Source: Palsa-1392 sp963819975
Lineage (GTDB): Bacteria > Verrucomicrobiota > Verrucomicrobiia > Chthoniobacterales > UBA10450
Assembly: GCA_963819975.1 (NCBI GenBank)
Contig: CAWFYE010000001.1
Coordinates: forward strand, 1-64,000
Direction: 5' to 3'
DNA length: 64,000 nucleotides
Under the pieces are notes generated by a model. It saw only the letters and a list, made by a program, of their open reading frames with translations, was not told where the DNA came from and searched no databases. Numbering within the stretch: position 1 is the stretch's first letter; the number at the start of each line of letters is the position of its first letter. Shown here piece by piece: positions 35,692 to 44,862 of this stretch. Position numbers and translations under genes: made by a program.

Positions 35692-36081
35692 ATGTTGCCC
35701 GCGCTGATGAATCGATTTTGGACCGCGTGCATTCTTCTCTTCGTCGGGATAGCTCTCGCTTCGCCTCTCCAGAGCCAGGATTCGTTTGAAGGGGTGGATC
35801 TTCTTTATCCGGAGTTTGCGCATCCGCACGAAGACGCCCTCGCCGCGATCAAGCAGCGCGATTTTCGTTTCGTCGCAACCGATCGCCACAAGACCACGCC
35901 CGGCGCTGATCGTTATGCGCGCCTGAAAGAGGTGTATGGAACCAAGATCATCCGGCAACGCTTCAGGATTTTCACTACCCGCTCCCAAAACTTCAGCTGG
36001 AACCTTCGCGCACGCGCCTATGCCAACGATTATAACCAGACGTTGCTGCAATACCTGCTGATGCAGCCCGCGAAAAAGTGA
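35692..36081 (+). CDS. small secreted hypothetical protein
   Basis: A protein of 129 residues, or 124 if the second ATG at 35707 is used. Residues about 8-29 form a signal peptide (FWTACILLFVGIALASPLQS). The mature part is a small charged domain (FEGVDLLYPEFAHPHEDA, LKEVYGTKIIRQRF) that I do not recognise. The stop overlaps the GTG start of the following acetyltransferase gene, implying one transcript of at least three genes (this plus two GNAT genes). Confidence 0.6.
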   Translation: MLPALMNRFWTACILLFVGIALASPLQSQDSFEGVDLLYPEFAHPHEDALAAIKQRDFRFVATDRHKTTPGADRYARLKEVYGTKIIRQRFRIFTTRSQNFSWNLRARAYANDYNQTLLQYLLMQPAKK

Positions 36082-36587
36082 ACGTCAGTCTGCTGCCGCA
36101 CACTCCCAATCATCTCCGGGCTCTCCTCGCGGGTCCGGAAAATTACGAAGCGCAGTTCGGCGTCGCGGTCGCGGGGGGCGTCCGAGAATTTCTCGGGGGC
36201 CCGGAAGTCTCGGAGAGCTTCCGTGAATATCTCCGCGAGTCCACGGCGAGCGATCCCTGGCGCGACGGTTTCGGCGTCCTGCTTGTCGAGGAAAAGCGAG
36301 TCATCGGCCTCGCCAGTTTCAATGGTCAGCCGGATGCCGAAGGCGTCGTGGAAATTTCCTACGCCATCGCGCCTGGCTATACGAGTCGTGGTTTGGCCAC
36401 CGCTGCGGCACGGTTGCTTATCGCCTACGCTCTCGCGAGCGGCGCGGTCCGGACGGTGCGCGCTCATACCGCACCCGAAGAGAACGCCTCGACCCGGATC
36501 CTACAGAAATGTGGTTTCCAAAAAGAGGGAACCATCGACCATCCCGAGGATGGGTTGATCTGGCGATGGTCGCTGCCGATTTCATGA
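36078..36587 (+). CDS. GNAT acetyltransferase (RimJ/L-like)
   Basis: A 169-residue N-acetyltransferase beginning at GTG 36078. The acetyl-CoA-binding region is GYTSRGLATAAARLLIAYAL (about residues 98-117) and the C-terminal strand RILQKCGFQKEGTI is typical of RimJ/RimL-type enzymes. It acetylates an unknown amine substrate, often a ribosomal protein terminus or a small molecule. It overlaps the secreted-protein gene by 4 bp (GTGA) and the next GNAT gene by 4 bp (ATGA). Confidence 0.82.
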   Translation: MNVSLLPHTPNHLRALLAGPENYEAQFGVAVAGGVREFLGGPEVSESFREYLRESTASDPWRDGFGVLLVEEKRVIGLASFNGQPDAEGVVEISYAIAPGYTSRGLATAAARLLIAYALASGAVRTVRAHTAPEENASTRILQKCGFQKEGTIDHPEDGLIWRWSLPIS

Positions 36588-37036
36588 GCGAGCACGACAT
36601 TCAGCCGCTCGCGGCCGATCAGATCGAAGCGGTTGCGGCCCTGTTCGAAAAGCAGCTCGCGGAGCATCACGTGCAACGCTCCCAGACCGAATTGGTCGCG
36701 GGTTTGAAGACATTGCTGGCAGAGCCGGCGCGCGGCTTTGTCGTCGTCGCCTTGGCGGATGGCCAACCTATCGGCGTCGCCTACGGCGCCTGCATCCTGA
36801 GCCTGGAACACGGCGGCAAGAGCGGCTGGCTGGATGAACTTTACGTGCTCCCGGCGTGGCGAGAGAGCGGAGCGGGATCGGCCTTGCTCGCAGCCGTCGT
36901 CTCGGGCGCAAAAGAGCGCGGTTGGGCGGCGCTCGATTTGGAGGTCGATTCCAATCACGGCCGCGTCATCCCGCTTTATGAGCGCAACCATTTTCAGCCC
37001 GTTCATCGGACTCGATTTGTGCGACATCTGAAATGA
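36584..37036 (+). CDS. GNAT acetyltransferase
   Basis: A second GNAT protein of 150 residues from ATG 36584, which overlaps the stop of the previous gene. The acetyl-CoA loop is seen in ELYVLPAWRESGAGSALLAA (about residues 81-100), with ALDLEVDSNHGRVIPLYERN as the following strand and helix. Sequence similarity to the neighbouring GNAT is low, so this is not a simple duplicate. The substrate is unknown. Carbonic anhydrase follows after 33 bp. Confidence 0.82.
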   Translation: MSEHDIQPLAADQIEAVAALFEKQLAEHHVQRSQTELVAGLKTLLAEPARGFVVVALADGQPIGVAYGACILSLEHGGKSGWLDELYVLPAWRESGAGSALLAAVVSGAKERGWAALDLEVDSNHGRVIPLYERNHFQPVHRTRFVRHLK

Positions 37037-37069
37037 CCTTAGTTCCCCGAAAACCCACCGCAGTTTGAC

Positions 37070-37703
37070 ATGTCAACGCTCCACCACCTCTTCGAGAAAA
37101 ATAAAGTCTGGTCAGAACGGATTCGGCGGCAGGAGCCGGATTTCTTTCTCGAACTTTCCCGCCAACAATCGCCGCAGTATCTCTGGATCGGCTGCGCCGA
37201 CAGCCGCGTCCCGGCAAACGAAATCGTCGATCTGTTGCCCGGAGAACTTTTCGTGCACCGCAACGTCGCCAACCTCGTCGTCCACACGGATCTGAACTGT
37301 CTGTCCGTCATGCAATTCGCAGTCGATCTCCTGAAAGTGCGCCACATCATCGTCTGCGGGCATTACGGTTGCAGCGGCGTGCTCGCGGCGCTCCGGCGCG
37401 ATCGGCTCGGCTTGAGTGACAACTGGCTGCGCCACGTCCAGGACGTGCGGCAAAAGCATAAGACCGTCGTGGCGGCGGCGGGGACTGAGTCTGCAAACCG
37501 GCTCTGCGAGCTGAACGTCATCGAGCAGGTCGCGAACGTCTGCCAGACCACCATCGCGCTCGACGCCTGGGAACGCGGCCAGGAACTGGCGGTGCACGGT
37601 TGGATCTACGGCCTGCAAGACGGACTCCTGCGCGACCTCAACGTCACCGTCTGGGGGAGCGGACGAAACATTGGCCGTCTACCAGGCCGCGATCGCTGCT
37701 TAA
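37070..37703 (+). CDS. can: beta-carbonic anhydrase, C-terminal frameshift
   Basis: Beta-class carbonic anhydrase, interconverting CO2 and bicarbonate. The zinc ligands Cys42, His98 and Cys101 and the Asp44-Arg46 dyad (GCADSRVP, CGHYGCSG) are at the same numbers as in E. coli Can. The domain is complete to GLQDGLLRDLNVTVWG. At a GGGGG run (37653-37657) the frame then goes wrong and runs on to 38053 inside lepA. Removing one G gives WGADETLAVYQAAIAA and a stop at 37701-37703, matching the family tail. So only about 14 residues are affected, by mutation or base-calling error. Confidence 0.9.
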
Positions 37704-37787
37704 GATTAACCGCTGAGACCGCAGAGAATTCTTGTCCGTCCCCTCCGATTGACCGCCCTGCGGCACGCCCGCATAGTGTGCCCCTTC

Positions 37788-39587
37788 ATGTCGATCGAGC
37801 TGACCCGCAACTTCTGCATCATCGCGCACATCGATCACGGCAAAACGACTTTGTCGGATCGACTGCTCGAGCGCACGGGGACGATCCACGCCCGCGAAAA
37901 GCAGGATCAGCTCCTCGATTCGATGGATCTCGAGCGCGAGCGCGGAATCACAATCAAGGCGCACCCGGTAGCGATGCGTTACACCGCGAAAGATGGGAAA
38001 GAATACGCTCTCAATCTTTCCGACACCCCGGGACATGTCGATTTTGCTTATGAAGTTTCGCGCTCGCTTGCCGCTTGCGAAGGCGCGCTCCTGATCATCG
38101 ATGCAGCACAGGGCGTCGAGGCGCAGACCGTCGCGAATGTCCACCTCGCGCACAAGCAAGGCCTAACGATCGTGCCGGTGATCAACAAAATCGACCTGCC
38201 GAATGCGGACCTTCCCAGTGTGCATCGGCAACTCGAGGAAATCCTCGCGATCCCGGCGGAGGAAGCGATCGATTGCAGCGCCAAGATGGGCATCGGGATT
38301 GAGGAAATTCTGGAAGCGGTGGTGCATCGCATCCCGCCGCCGCCCGAACCGAAGGACGACATTCTGCGCGCGCTCGTCTTCGATTCTGTCTTCGACATTT
38401 ATCGGGGCGTGGTCGCCTACGTGCGCGTCTTTTCGGGAAGAGTCGTGGCTGATCAACAGATCAAGGTGATGAGCACCGATACGCGCTATGAGGTGAAGGA
38501 GGTTGGCGTCTTCACCCCGAAGATGAACGCGCAACCGACTCTCAATGCAGGCGACGTCGGCTACATCATCGCCAACATCAAGACCACTTCGGAGCTAAAG
38601 ATCGGCGACACGATTACCGACTTGCGTCATCCGGCGAAGGAACCACTTCCCGGTTTCCAGGAAATTCACCCAATGGTTTTCAGCGGAATTTATCCGATCA
38701 ACACGGCCGATTTCGAGCACCTGAAAACCGCCATCGGCAAGCTGCGGATGAACGACTCCGCCTTCGTCTACCAGCCGGAAAGCTCGGTTGCGCTCGGTTT
38801 CGGTTATCGGTGCGGTTTCCTTGGGCTGCTCCACATGGAGATCATCCAGGAACGGCTCCGGCGCGAGTACGACATGGATATCATCGCCACCTCCCCGAGC
38901 GTGATCTACGAGGTCCTGACCACCCGCAACGAAGTCGTGCAGGTCGATAACCCGGCCCACCTCCCCGACCCGAGTGTGATCGAGGAAATCCGCGAACCGA
39001 TTGTGCGCGCCTACATCCTTTGCCCTAACGAGTCGATCGGCGACATCCTCCAGCTCATTCTCGAGAAGCGCGGAGTGATGGATCACACTGAGTCGCTCGA
39101 CACCAAGCGCGTCATGCTCCATTGCGAGCTGCCGTTGAATGAAATCCTGGTCGACTTTAATGACAAGATTAAGAGCATCAGCCGCGGCTACGCCTCGATG
39201 GATTACGAGCACGCCGGCTATCGCGCCTCGAATCTGGTTAAGCTCGACCTTCTCGTGAACGGCGAACCGGTCGATGCCTTCTCCACTATCGTGCACCGCG
39301 ATCGCGCCGAGTCACGCGGCCGGCAGCTCGCTTCCAAACTCAAGGAAGTGATCCCGAGCCAGCTTTACCAGGTCGCAATCCAGGCCGCGATCGGCGGCAA
39401 GATCGTCGCTCGCGAGACCATCTCTGCGCTGCGCAAAAACGTGACGGCAAAATGCTACGGCGGCGACATCTCTCGCAAACGCAAGCTGCTCGAGAAACAG
39501 AAGGAAGGTAAAAAGCGGATGAAGAGCATCGGGAAAATCAATATCCCGCAGGAAGCCTTCATTCAGGTCCTGAAGTCGTCACAGTGA
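37788..39587 (+). CDS. lepA: elongation factor 4
   Basis: A full 599-residue LepA/EF4, a ribosome-binding GTPase that can back-translocate or aid subunit assembly under stress. GTPase motifs are AHIDHGKTTLSDRLLE (G1), the RGITIKA switch, DTPGHVDF (G3) and NKIDLPNAD (G4). The LepA-specific C-terminal domain is present (GYASMDYEHAGYRASNLVKL, KCYGGDISRKRKLLEKQKEG). ATG 37788 is the family start. Signal peptidase follows 61 bp later, the same lepA-lepB order as in E. coli. A GCCTAACG and a CCCTAACG copy lie inside. Confidence 0.97.
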   Translation: MSIELTRNFCIIAHIDHGKTTLSDRLLERTGTIHAREKQDQLLDSMDLERERGITIKAHPVAMRYTAKDGKEYALNLSDTPGHVDFAYEVSRSLAACEGALLIIDAAQGVEAQTVANVHLAHKQGLTIVPVINKIDLPNADLPSVHRQLEEILAIPAEEAIDCSAKMGIGIEEILEAVVHRIPPPPEPKDDILRALVFDSVFDIYRGVVAYVRVFSGRVVADQQIKVMSTDTRYEVKEVGVFTPKMNAQPTLNAGDVGYIIANIKTTSELKIGDTITDLRHPAKEPLPGFQEIHPMVFSGIYPINTADFEHLKTAIGKLRMNDSAFVYQPESSVALGFGYRCGFLGLLHMEIIQERLRREYDMDIIATSPSVIYEVLTTRNEVVQVDNPAHLPDPSVIEEIREPIVRAYILCPNESIGDILQLILEKRGVMDHTESLDTKRVMLHCELPLNEILVDFNDKIKSISRGYASMDYEHAGYRASNLVKLDLLVNGEPVDAFSTIVHRDRAESRGRQLASKLKEVIPSQLYQVAIQAAIGGKIVARETISALRKNVTAKCYGGDISRKRKLLEKQKEGKKRMKSIGKINIPQEAFIQVLKSSQ

Positions 39588-39648
39588 GGAAGCGAAATTC
39601 TTCACAAGCGATTTTGCAAACCTCGTTCCTCAGCTAGCGTTTCGCCCA

Positions 39649-40740
39649 ATGTTCGAGCCGCGCTACATCAAACACAGTCACCTTCTCATCCGTCATGCCG
39701 AGAAGTTGATTCGCTACCGGCGCGATCGCCTGAGCGAACCGGTTATCGCCGAGCTCCGTGCCCAGATCGAGAAAGTGCGCGCCGCCATGAAAGCGCGCGA
39801 CAACCGCGCGACCCATGAAGAATCGGAGCGACTCGACGCCCTCCTGACCGAGCACACCCCGCCGCACAAGGACTCCGTCTGGCGTGAGAATGTCGAGGTC
39901 ATCCTCGTCGCAATCGTAGTCGCGATCGGCATTCGTTCTTATTTCATCCAGCCTTTCAAAATCCCCACCGGCTCGATGCAGCCGACACTCAACGGCATCA
40001 TCGGCCATCCCATGACCGCGCCAGCGCCGAACGTCTTCATACAGGCTTTCGATTTCCTCGCCTTCGGTCGTAACTACATCGATGTCGTCTCGGGCGCAGA
40101 GAACACGGTCATGGATATCACGCCGCGGAAGTTCCTCTTTTTCTTTACCCTCTCGCGCATCACCTGCGATCACCAATCCTTCACCGTTTATGCGCCGCCC
40201 GAGATTTTGCGGCAGGATTTCCAGGTCTTTCCCGGCAATGTTTATCATCCCAAGCAGGTCATCGCGCGCGGCGCGGTCGATACCGGCGATCAGGTTTTCG
40301 TCGATAAATTCAGCTACAATTTCATCCACCCCCATCGGGGCGACGTCTTTGTTTTCCGCACCAATCACATCCTCGGCATCCGGGAAGATCCGCAAGCCGG
40401 CGCGCCGTTTTACATCAAGCGCCTGACCGGAACTCCGGGCGACGAGCTGCGGATCGATTCGCCGAAGCTTTACGTCAATGGCGAACTGGCGAAGAGCTTC
40501 GGCATTCGCCGCGTGATGGAAGCGCAGGGCCTCTACAAAGGCTACGCGCCAGGCCAGGCGTACCTCGGCACGCCCACCCGCACCTTTGTCATCCCGCCGA
40601 AGGGCTATTTCGCGATGGGCGACAACAGCTATAACAGCTACGACAGCCGCTACTGGGGCACGGTCCCGGAGGAAAACCTCGTCGGTCGCGGACTTTTCGT
40701 TTACTGGCCCTTCACTCGGCACTGGGGTCTGATTCGTTAG
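39649..40740 (+). CDS. lepB: signal peptidase I
   Basis: A 363-residue type I signal peptidase that removes signal peptides at the outer face of the inner membrane. After an N-terminal helical stretch and one membrane helix (VILVAIVVAIGIRSYF, about residues 84-99), the catalytic Ser109 is in PTGSMQPT. The general-base Lys lies in FYIKRLTGTPGDEL at about residue 252, and GDNSYNSYDSRYWG is the C-terminal box. An insertion of about 100 residues between the Ser and Lys boxes makes it longer than usual. The stop codon TAG is inside a CGTTAGGC motif copy. Confidence 0.94.
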   Translation: MFEPRYIKHSHLLIRHAEKLIRYRRDRLSEPVIAELRAQIEKVRAAMKARDNRATHEESERLDALLTEHTPPHKDSVWRENVEVILVAIVVAIGIRSYFIQPFKIPTGSMQPTLNGIIGHPMTAPAPNVFIQAFDFLAFGRNYIDVVSGAENTVMDITPRKFLFFFTLSRITCDHQSFTVYAPPEILRQDFQVFPGNVYHPKQVIARGAVDTGDQVFVDKFSYNFIHPHRGDVFVFRTNHILGIREDPQAGAPFYIKRLTGTPGDELRIDSPKLYVNGELAKSFGIRRVMEAQGLYKGYAPGQAYLGTPTRTFVIPPKGYFAMGDNSYNSYDSRYWGTVPEENLVGRGLFVYWPFTRHWGLIR

Positions 40741-40754
40741 GCCGAGATTTCTCG

Positions 40755-41933
40755 ATGTTCTCCGCCGTGCCGCGTGTCTTCCCGCTGCTCGGGATGCTGG
40801 CGGGCTACGCGCTGGTCATGCTGATGAATCCCGTGCGGGTCGCGCTCCGCGACGGTTTCCGCTGCAGCCTGCGCTTCACACGCATCTGGCTCCTCTTCGC
40901 GCTTCTCTCCCTCGCCTATTCCGCCTTTCAGTTTGTCGTCTTTAGTCCGTTGCAGTCGGCGGCCGACCTGCAGCTCGAGCAGTTCGTCTTTTGGGAGTCA
41001 TGGCACTGGCCCCTTTTCTCCCACGTCTGGCGCGAAAGCCTCCTCCACACCGCCGAATCGGTCGCCGGACTTTTTGATGCCGCGGCCACGACCTATCCGC
41101 TCTCGATTCTCGCTGCTCTCCTCCTCATTCTGAATTGGCGCGGTCTGCACGGGAGCCTGGTGCGCGCGCTGCACAAGCAATTCGGACTTGTTGGCTGGCT
41201 GATTTATCTCGGCATCCTGATCAGTGCGTTCGCTTCACTCCTCAAGCCGCTCATCTATTGGCAATTCCCCGGTCGCGCGCATTTTCTTTCGCCGGCACAC
41301 TTGCTCCAGACCTCGGCTGCGGTCGATACCGTGGCCTTCGTTTTCGAATATCTCTGCGCGGTTTATCTCCAAGTATATCTGATCGCAGTTTGCCTCGCCT
41401 GGATCAAGGGGCTCCATTTCCGCGAAGGCGAATTGCTTCGCTTTGCGATGCGGCGTTTCAGCTTTGTCATGAAATGGCTGGGGCTCATTCTGCTCGCGAG
41501 CACGCTTCTTCTCCGCCTTCCGCTCCTCGTGGCCTATTTCCGCGACGTTCCCGGCGTGCTCGATTATTTGCCGATCGGCCGTTGTGTGATGGCCGCGCTC
41601 ATCATTTCTTTTGCCGCGATGCAGATCTCGCTCGTTCTTCATAATGAAACGCTCGAGGAAGCCTTCCGCTCCCACTGGCGATTCGTCAGGCGCCATTTTT
41701 ATCGGCTGCTCTGGTTCCTCATCATTTGCGGTCTCCATTACTGGTTCCTCTCCCTCCCCGACACCGTCATTCGCGCGGCTGCGGCTGAGCGCTTGCTTGC
41801 CCTTCTTCTCTGGAAAATCTGCTACGTTCTGGCGCGGGCCTTTGTCACGGGCTGGCTCCTGGCGAGCTGGGTTTCTCTTTTTCGCCAGTGCGAAATTGGG
41901 CAGGTCAACCGCGAAACCTGGATTCAATATTAG
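40755..41933 (+). CDS. multi-pass membrane protein
   Basis: A 392-residue integral membrane protein with about eight hydrophobic helices (for example VFPLLGMLAGYALVMLMN, FALLSLAYSAFQFVVFSP, LGLILLASTLLLRLPLLVAY). Cytoplasmic loops are Arg-rich (RRHFYRLLW). No transporter signature is visible. It follows lepB by 14 bp and precedes the squalene/phytoene synthase gene by 4 bp, so it probably belongs to this transcription unit. A role in terpenoid or membrane biology is only suggested by location. Confidence 0.7.
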   Translation: MFSAVPRVFPLLGMLAGYALVMLMNPVRVALRDGFRCSLRFTRIWLLFALLSLAYSAFQFVVFSPLQSAADLQLEQFVFWESWHWPLFSHVWRESLLHTAESVAGLFDAAATTYPLSILAALLLILNWRGLHGSLVRALHKQFGLVGWLIYLGILISAFASLLKPLIYWQFPGRAHFLSPAHLLQTSAAVDTVAFVFEYLCAVYLQVYLIAVCLAWIKGLHFREGELLRFAMRRFSFVMKWLGLILLASTLLLRLPLLVAYFRDVPGVLDYLPIGRCVMAALIISFAAMQISLVLHNETLEEAFRSHWRFVRRHFYRLLWFLIICGLHYWFLSLPDTVIRAAAAERLLALLLWKICYVLARAFVTGWLLASWVSLFRQCEIGQVNRETWIQY

Positions 41934-41937
41934 CGCC

Positions 41938-42774
41938 ATGCCGAGTGAACCAACCAGCGCCGAGGAAATCACCCGGGCCAGCCAGTCCAACCTGGCTTTC
42001 GCCTTCATTTCGTTAGGCAAAGAACGGCGCCGCGACATCACGATCTTCTACGCTTTCTGCCGGCTGGTCGACGACATCGCCGATTCGACCTCGCTGCCCG
42101 CGGAGGAGAAAGCACGTCAGCTAAAAGTCTGGCGCGCCGCGCTTCACGGCCCGGTCGCACAGGAGTCGCCGCTTGCGCCCGAAGTGCGCGGCTTGACTGA
42201 ACGCTACGCGATCACTCCAGCGATGCTGGAGGAAATCATGGATGGCGTGGAGATGGATCTGACCATCGCGCGCTACGAAACTTTCGCGGCCCTGCGCCAA
42301 TATTGTTACCGGGTGGCGAGTGCGGTCGGGCTTGTTAGCATCGAAATTTTTGGCTATCAAAACCCGGCCTGTCGCGAGTACGCGATCGAACTCGGGCTCG
42401 CCCTCCAGATCACCAACATCCTGCGCGACGTGGCGAAAGATCTTGCGAATGGCCGGATTTATTTGCCGCGGGAGGACATGGCGCGCTTCGATTATCGCGA
42501 AGACGATTTGGCCAGACACGTCCATGACGACCGGTTCGTTCGGCTGATGCAGTTCGAAGCGACGCGGGCCAACGAATATTTCGGCAAAGCCAACGCGCTT
42601 CTCCCGCGCGAAGACCGGCGTTCCATGATCGGGGCCCGGATCATGTCTTCGATTTATCACGCGCTCCTGCGCCAGATGGAGCGGGACCGTTTCCGCGTTT
42701 TCGAGCGTCACTATCGGTTAAGCAAACCGGCTAAATTCTTGCACGTCGGCCGGGAGTTGCTGAAGCTTCACTGA
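41938..42774 (+). CDS. squalene/phytoene synthase
   Basis: A 278-residue trans-isoprenyl diphosphate synthase that joins two prenyl diphosphates head to head. The first Asp-rich motif is RLVDDIADS (Asp45, Asp46, Asp49) and the second is NILRDVAKDLANGRIYLP (Asp164, Asp168). YCYRVASAVGLV is also typical. The length and motifs fit the bacterial HpnC/HpnD or CrtB branch (hopanoid/squalene or carotenoid). I cannot separate these without a search; no other hopanoid or carotenoid gene is nearby. The start ATG 41938 is 4 bp after the membrane-protein gene. A CGTTAGGC copy is at 42011. Confidence 0.88.
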   Translation: MPSEPTSAEEITRASQSNLAFAFISLGKERRRDITIFYAFCRLVDDIADSTSLPAEEKARQLKVWRAALHGPVAQESPLAPEVRGLTERYAITPAMLEEIMDGVEMDLTIARYETFAALRQYCYRVASAVGLVSIEIFGYQNPACREYAIELGLALQITNILRDVAKDLANGRIYLPREDMARFDYREDDLARHVHDDRFVRLMQFEATRANEYFGKANALLPREDRRSMIGARIMSSIYHALLRQMERDRFRVFERHYRLSKPAKFLHVGRELLKLH

Positions 42775-42825
42775 ATAGAAAGCGCAAGCATCCGTCTTAC
42801 ACGCAGAGTTCGAATCCAAAACACT

Positions 42826-43227
42826 ATGAAAAAGTATTTTATCCCAGCGGTCTCGGCTGCCGTTTTTTTAGCAATGGGCCTCGCCTCGTGTGAAACGCCC
42901 GCCGGCCAGGGGGCGGGCTTTGGCGCCGTGGCTGGCGCTGCCACCGGCGCGCTGATTGGCGCGGCCGCTACTGGGACTGGTCGGGGTGCGGGGATCGGCG
43001 CGGGCGCGGGCGCCTTGGCGGGAGCGCTGCTCGGCGCCGCCGTCGCCGACGATCAAGCCCGCTATTATCACGCGCCTCCGGGGGGCTATCCGTATGCGCA
43101 ACGCACCGGCACGCCGGGTTACGTCTACAGCCCGTACGGAAACCACAACGTTATCGATGTCCGCGGCGTACCGCCTGGCGCGCTCGTCCGTGATCCTTCG
43201 ACGGGCGGAATTTTCCGCAAGCCCTGA
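42826..43227 (+). CDS. glycine-zipper lipoprotein
   Basis: A 133-residue lipoprotein. Signal and lipobox (VFLAMGLASC, Cys at about residue 22) are followed by a glycine-zipper region rich in GAxxGAxxG pattern (about residues 29-72) and a Tyr/Pro/Gly-rich tail. Glycine-zipper lipoproteins (the SlyB/Rick-17kDa type) sit in the outer membrane and help envelope integrity. The gene stands alone with a terminator behind it, convergent with ubiD. Confidence 0.8.
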   Translation: MKKYFIPAVSAAVFLAMGLASCETPAGQGAGFGAVAGAATGALIGAAATGTGRGAGIGAGAGALAGALLGAAVADDQARYYHAPPGGYPYAQRTGTPGYVYSPYGNHNVIDVRGVPPGALVRDPSTGGIFRKP

Positions 43228-43257
43228 CGAGCACCTGGCCTGACAAAGTTCGAAACG

Positions 43258-43298
43258 ACGGGTTGATTTCGCGACCGCGGGATCAACCCGTTTTCTTT
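43258..43298. terminator. bidirectional terminator
   Basis: ACGGGTTGAT (43258-43267) pairs with ATCAACCCGT (43282-43291), followed by TTTCTTTT on the plus strand. It separates the convergent lipoprotein and UbiD genes and contains the UbiD stop codon. Confidence 0.8.
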
Positions 43299-44791
43299 TG
43301 CAGCGCGTCCACGATTCTTCGCGTCTCATCGTCCATCCGCACCAGTTCGGGCCAGCCGCGGGTGTAACCTTCCCCCGGCAATTTCCGCGTTGCGTCGAGG
43401 CCCATGTGCGAACCGACATTCTGCACGCTCGGCGCATGATCGAGGGAATCGCTTGGATTCGTGATGATGGTGCTGTCGCGTTTCGGATCCGTGTTGGCGC
43501 ACATCCGGAAGAGGACTTCGCTCGTGTTCTGCACGTCGCAATCTTCATCGACCACCACGATGTATTTGCTGAACATCATCTGTCCCATCCCCCACAGCCC
43601 GTGCATTACCTTGAAAGCCTGATAGGCGTACTGCTTGCGGATGCTGACGAAAACCAGGTTGTGGAAAACACCCTCCGCCGGAAGCGCCATGTCGACGATT
43701 TCCGGGAAGTTCATTTTGAAGACGGGCAGGAAAATCCGCACGCTGGCCGAGCCGAGATAGAAGTCCTCCATCGGCGGGATGCCCACGATCGTAGTCGGGT
43801 AAACTGCCTCTCGCCGATGCGTAATCGCGGTGAGATGAAAGACCGGGTAATCCTCGACCGCGGTGTAAAAACCGGTGTGATCGCCGAACGGCCCCTCTGG
43901 CCGCATTTCGCCCGGCTGCACATAGCCCTCGAGGACAAAATCGACATCCGCCGGCACCTCCAAGTCGTTCGTTAGGCACTTGACCAGTTCGACCGATTTT
44001 TTGCGCACGAAGCCGGCGAAAAGAATCTCATCGAGCCCATCGGGCAACGGCGCCGTCGCAGCGAAGGTGTAAGCCGGATCGCCCCCAATCGTGACCGCAA
44101 CCGGCATCCGCTCATTCCGTTCGTAGTAAAGCTTGCCATGTCGCGCCCCGACCTTGTGCACCTGCCAATGCATCCCAGTCGTCAGGTCGTCGTAAACCTG
44201 CATCCGGTACATCCCGAGATTACGCGCCCCCGTTTCCGGATCGCGCGTGTGCACGTTAGGCAAAGTAATGAAGCGCCCGCCATCCTTTGGCCAGCATTTC
44301 AGGATCGGCAGATCGCGAAGTGAGAATGCCGCCTCTTCATTCAACGTTGAGCGTTGAGCGTTGGACGTTGAACGTTCCGCGAAGCGGTGGACCACTTCCT
44401 GGCAGACCGCGGATTTCACATGCTTCGGGCGGGCATGGAGCAGATTCATTCCTTGCTTCAAGAGGGTCCATCCCTCGCGTAGATCAGTCGGCGGTTTCGC
44501 TTTTAGAATGAGCGAAATCTCCTGAGCCAGATCGCTGATGCTCTCGACCTGCAACGCCAGCGCCATCCGCTTCTCCGAACCCATCGTGTTGATCGCGACC
44601 GGAAACTTCGAAACCTTTCCATCAATCAGCGGCTGTTCGAAGAGGAGCGCCTTGCCGCCCCCGGGCAATTTCATTTCGCGATCAGCCCATTCCGAAACCA
44701 CAAGATCCGTCTCGACTGGCGTCGCGACGCGCTTTAGCTCGCCGGCTCTTTCGAGAGCCTCGATAAAATGAGAAAATGAAGCGTACGCCAT
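43283..44791 (-). CDS. UbiD-family decarboxylase
   Basis: A 502-residue UbiD-like prenylated-FMN decarboxylase. Typical segments are FSHFIEALERAGELKRVATP at the N-terminus, the prFMN-side region with PGEMRPEGPFGDHTGFYT (about residues 292-309), VGIPPMEDFYLG and VDEDCDVQNTSEVLFRMCAN. The class removes carboxyl groups from aromatic acids, for example in ubiquinone or menaquinone synthesis. A heptameric tandem repeat is inserted in-frame at 44344-44376, encoding a polar loop (ERSTSNAQRSTLNEE) absent from the usual sequence. A CGTTAGGC motif lies just upstream of the start and two more lie inside. The precise substrate is not determinable here. Confidence 0.88.
   Translation of the reverse strand: MAYASFSHFIEALERAGELKRVATPVETDLVVSEWADREMKLPGGGKALLFEQPLIDGKVSKFPVAINTMGSEKRMALALQVESISDLAQEISLILKAKPPTDLREGWTLLKQGMNLLHARPKHVKSAVCQEVVHRFAERSTSNAQRSTLNEEAAFSLRDLPILKCWPKDGGRFITLPNVHTRDPETGARNLGMYRMQVYDDLTTGMHWQVHKVGARHGKLYYERNERMPVAVTIGGDPAYTFAATAPLPDGLDEILFAGFVRKKSVELVKCLTNDLEVPADVDFVLEGYVQPGEMRPEGPFGDHTGFYTAVEDYPVFHLTAITHRREAVYPTTIVGIPPMEDFYLGSASVRIFLPVFKMNFPEIVDMALPAEGVFHNLVFVSIRKQYAYQAFKVMHGLWGMGQMMFSKYIVVVDEDCDVQNTSEVLFRMCANTDPKRDSTIITNPSDSLDHAPSVQNVGSHMGLDATRKLPGEGYTRGWPELVRMDDETRRIVDALQKKTG
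44344..44376. repeat. RCGTTGR heptamer repeat in ubiD
   Basis: Four complete 7-mers and a partial one, ACGTTGA-GCGTTGA-GCGTTGG-ACGTTGA-ACGTT, lie inside the UbiD gene. The total keeps the reading frame. A separate heptamer array (CAATGAC) is at 54746. Confidence 0.85.
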
Positions 44792-44862
44792 CGTCGTTTG
44801 CCTAACGCTTCATTACTCGCATTTCGCCCGGCTCGCCACTGGGCGCCAGGCGAGCCCGTTCC

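Noticed and set aside
37704..38053. Carbonic anhydrase C-terminal extension overlapping lepA
   Set aside because: It is an artefact of the G-run frameshift; the sequence has no protein-like homology and lepA is intact in its own frame.
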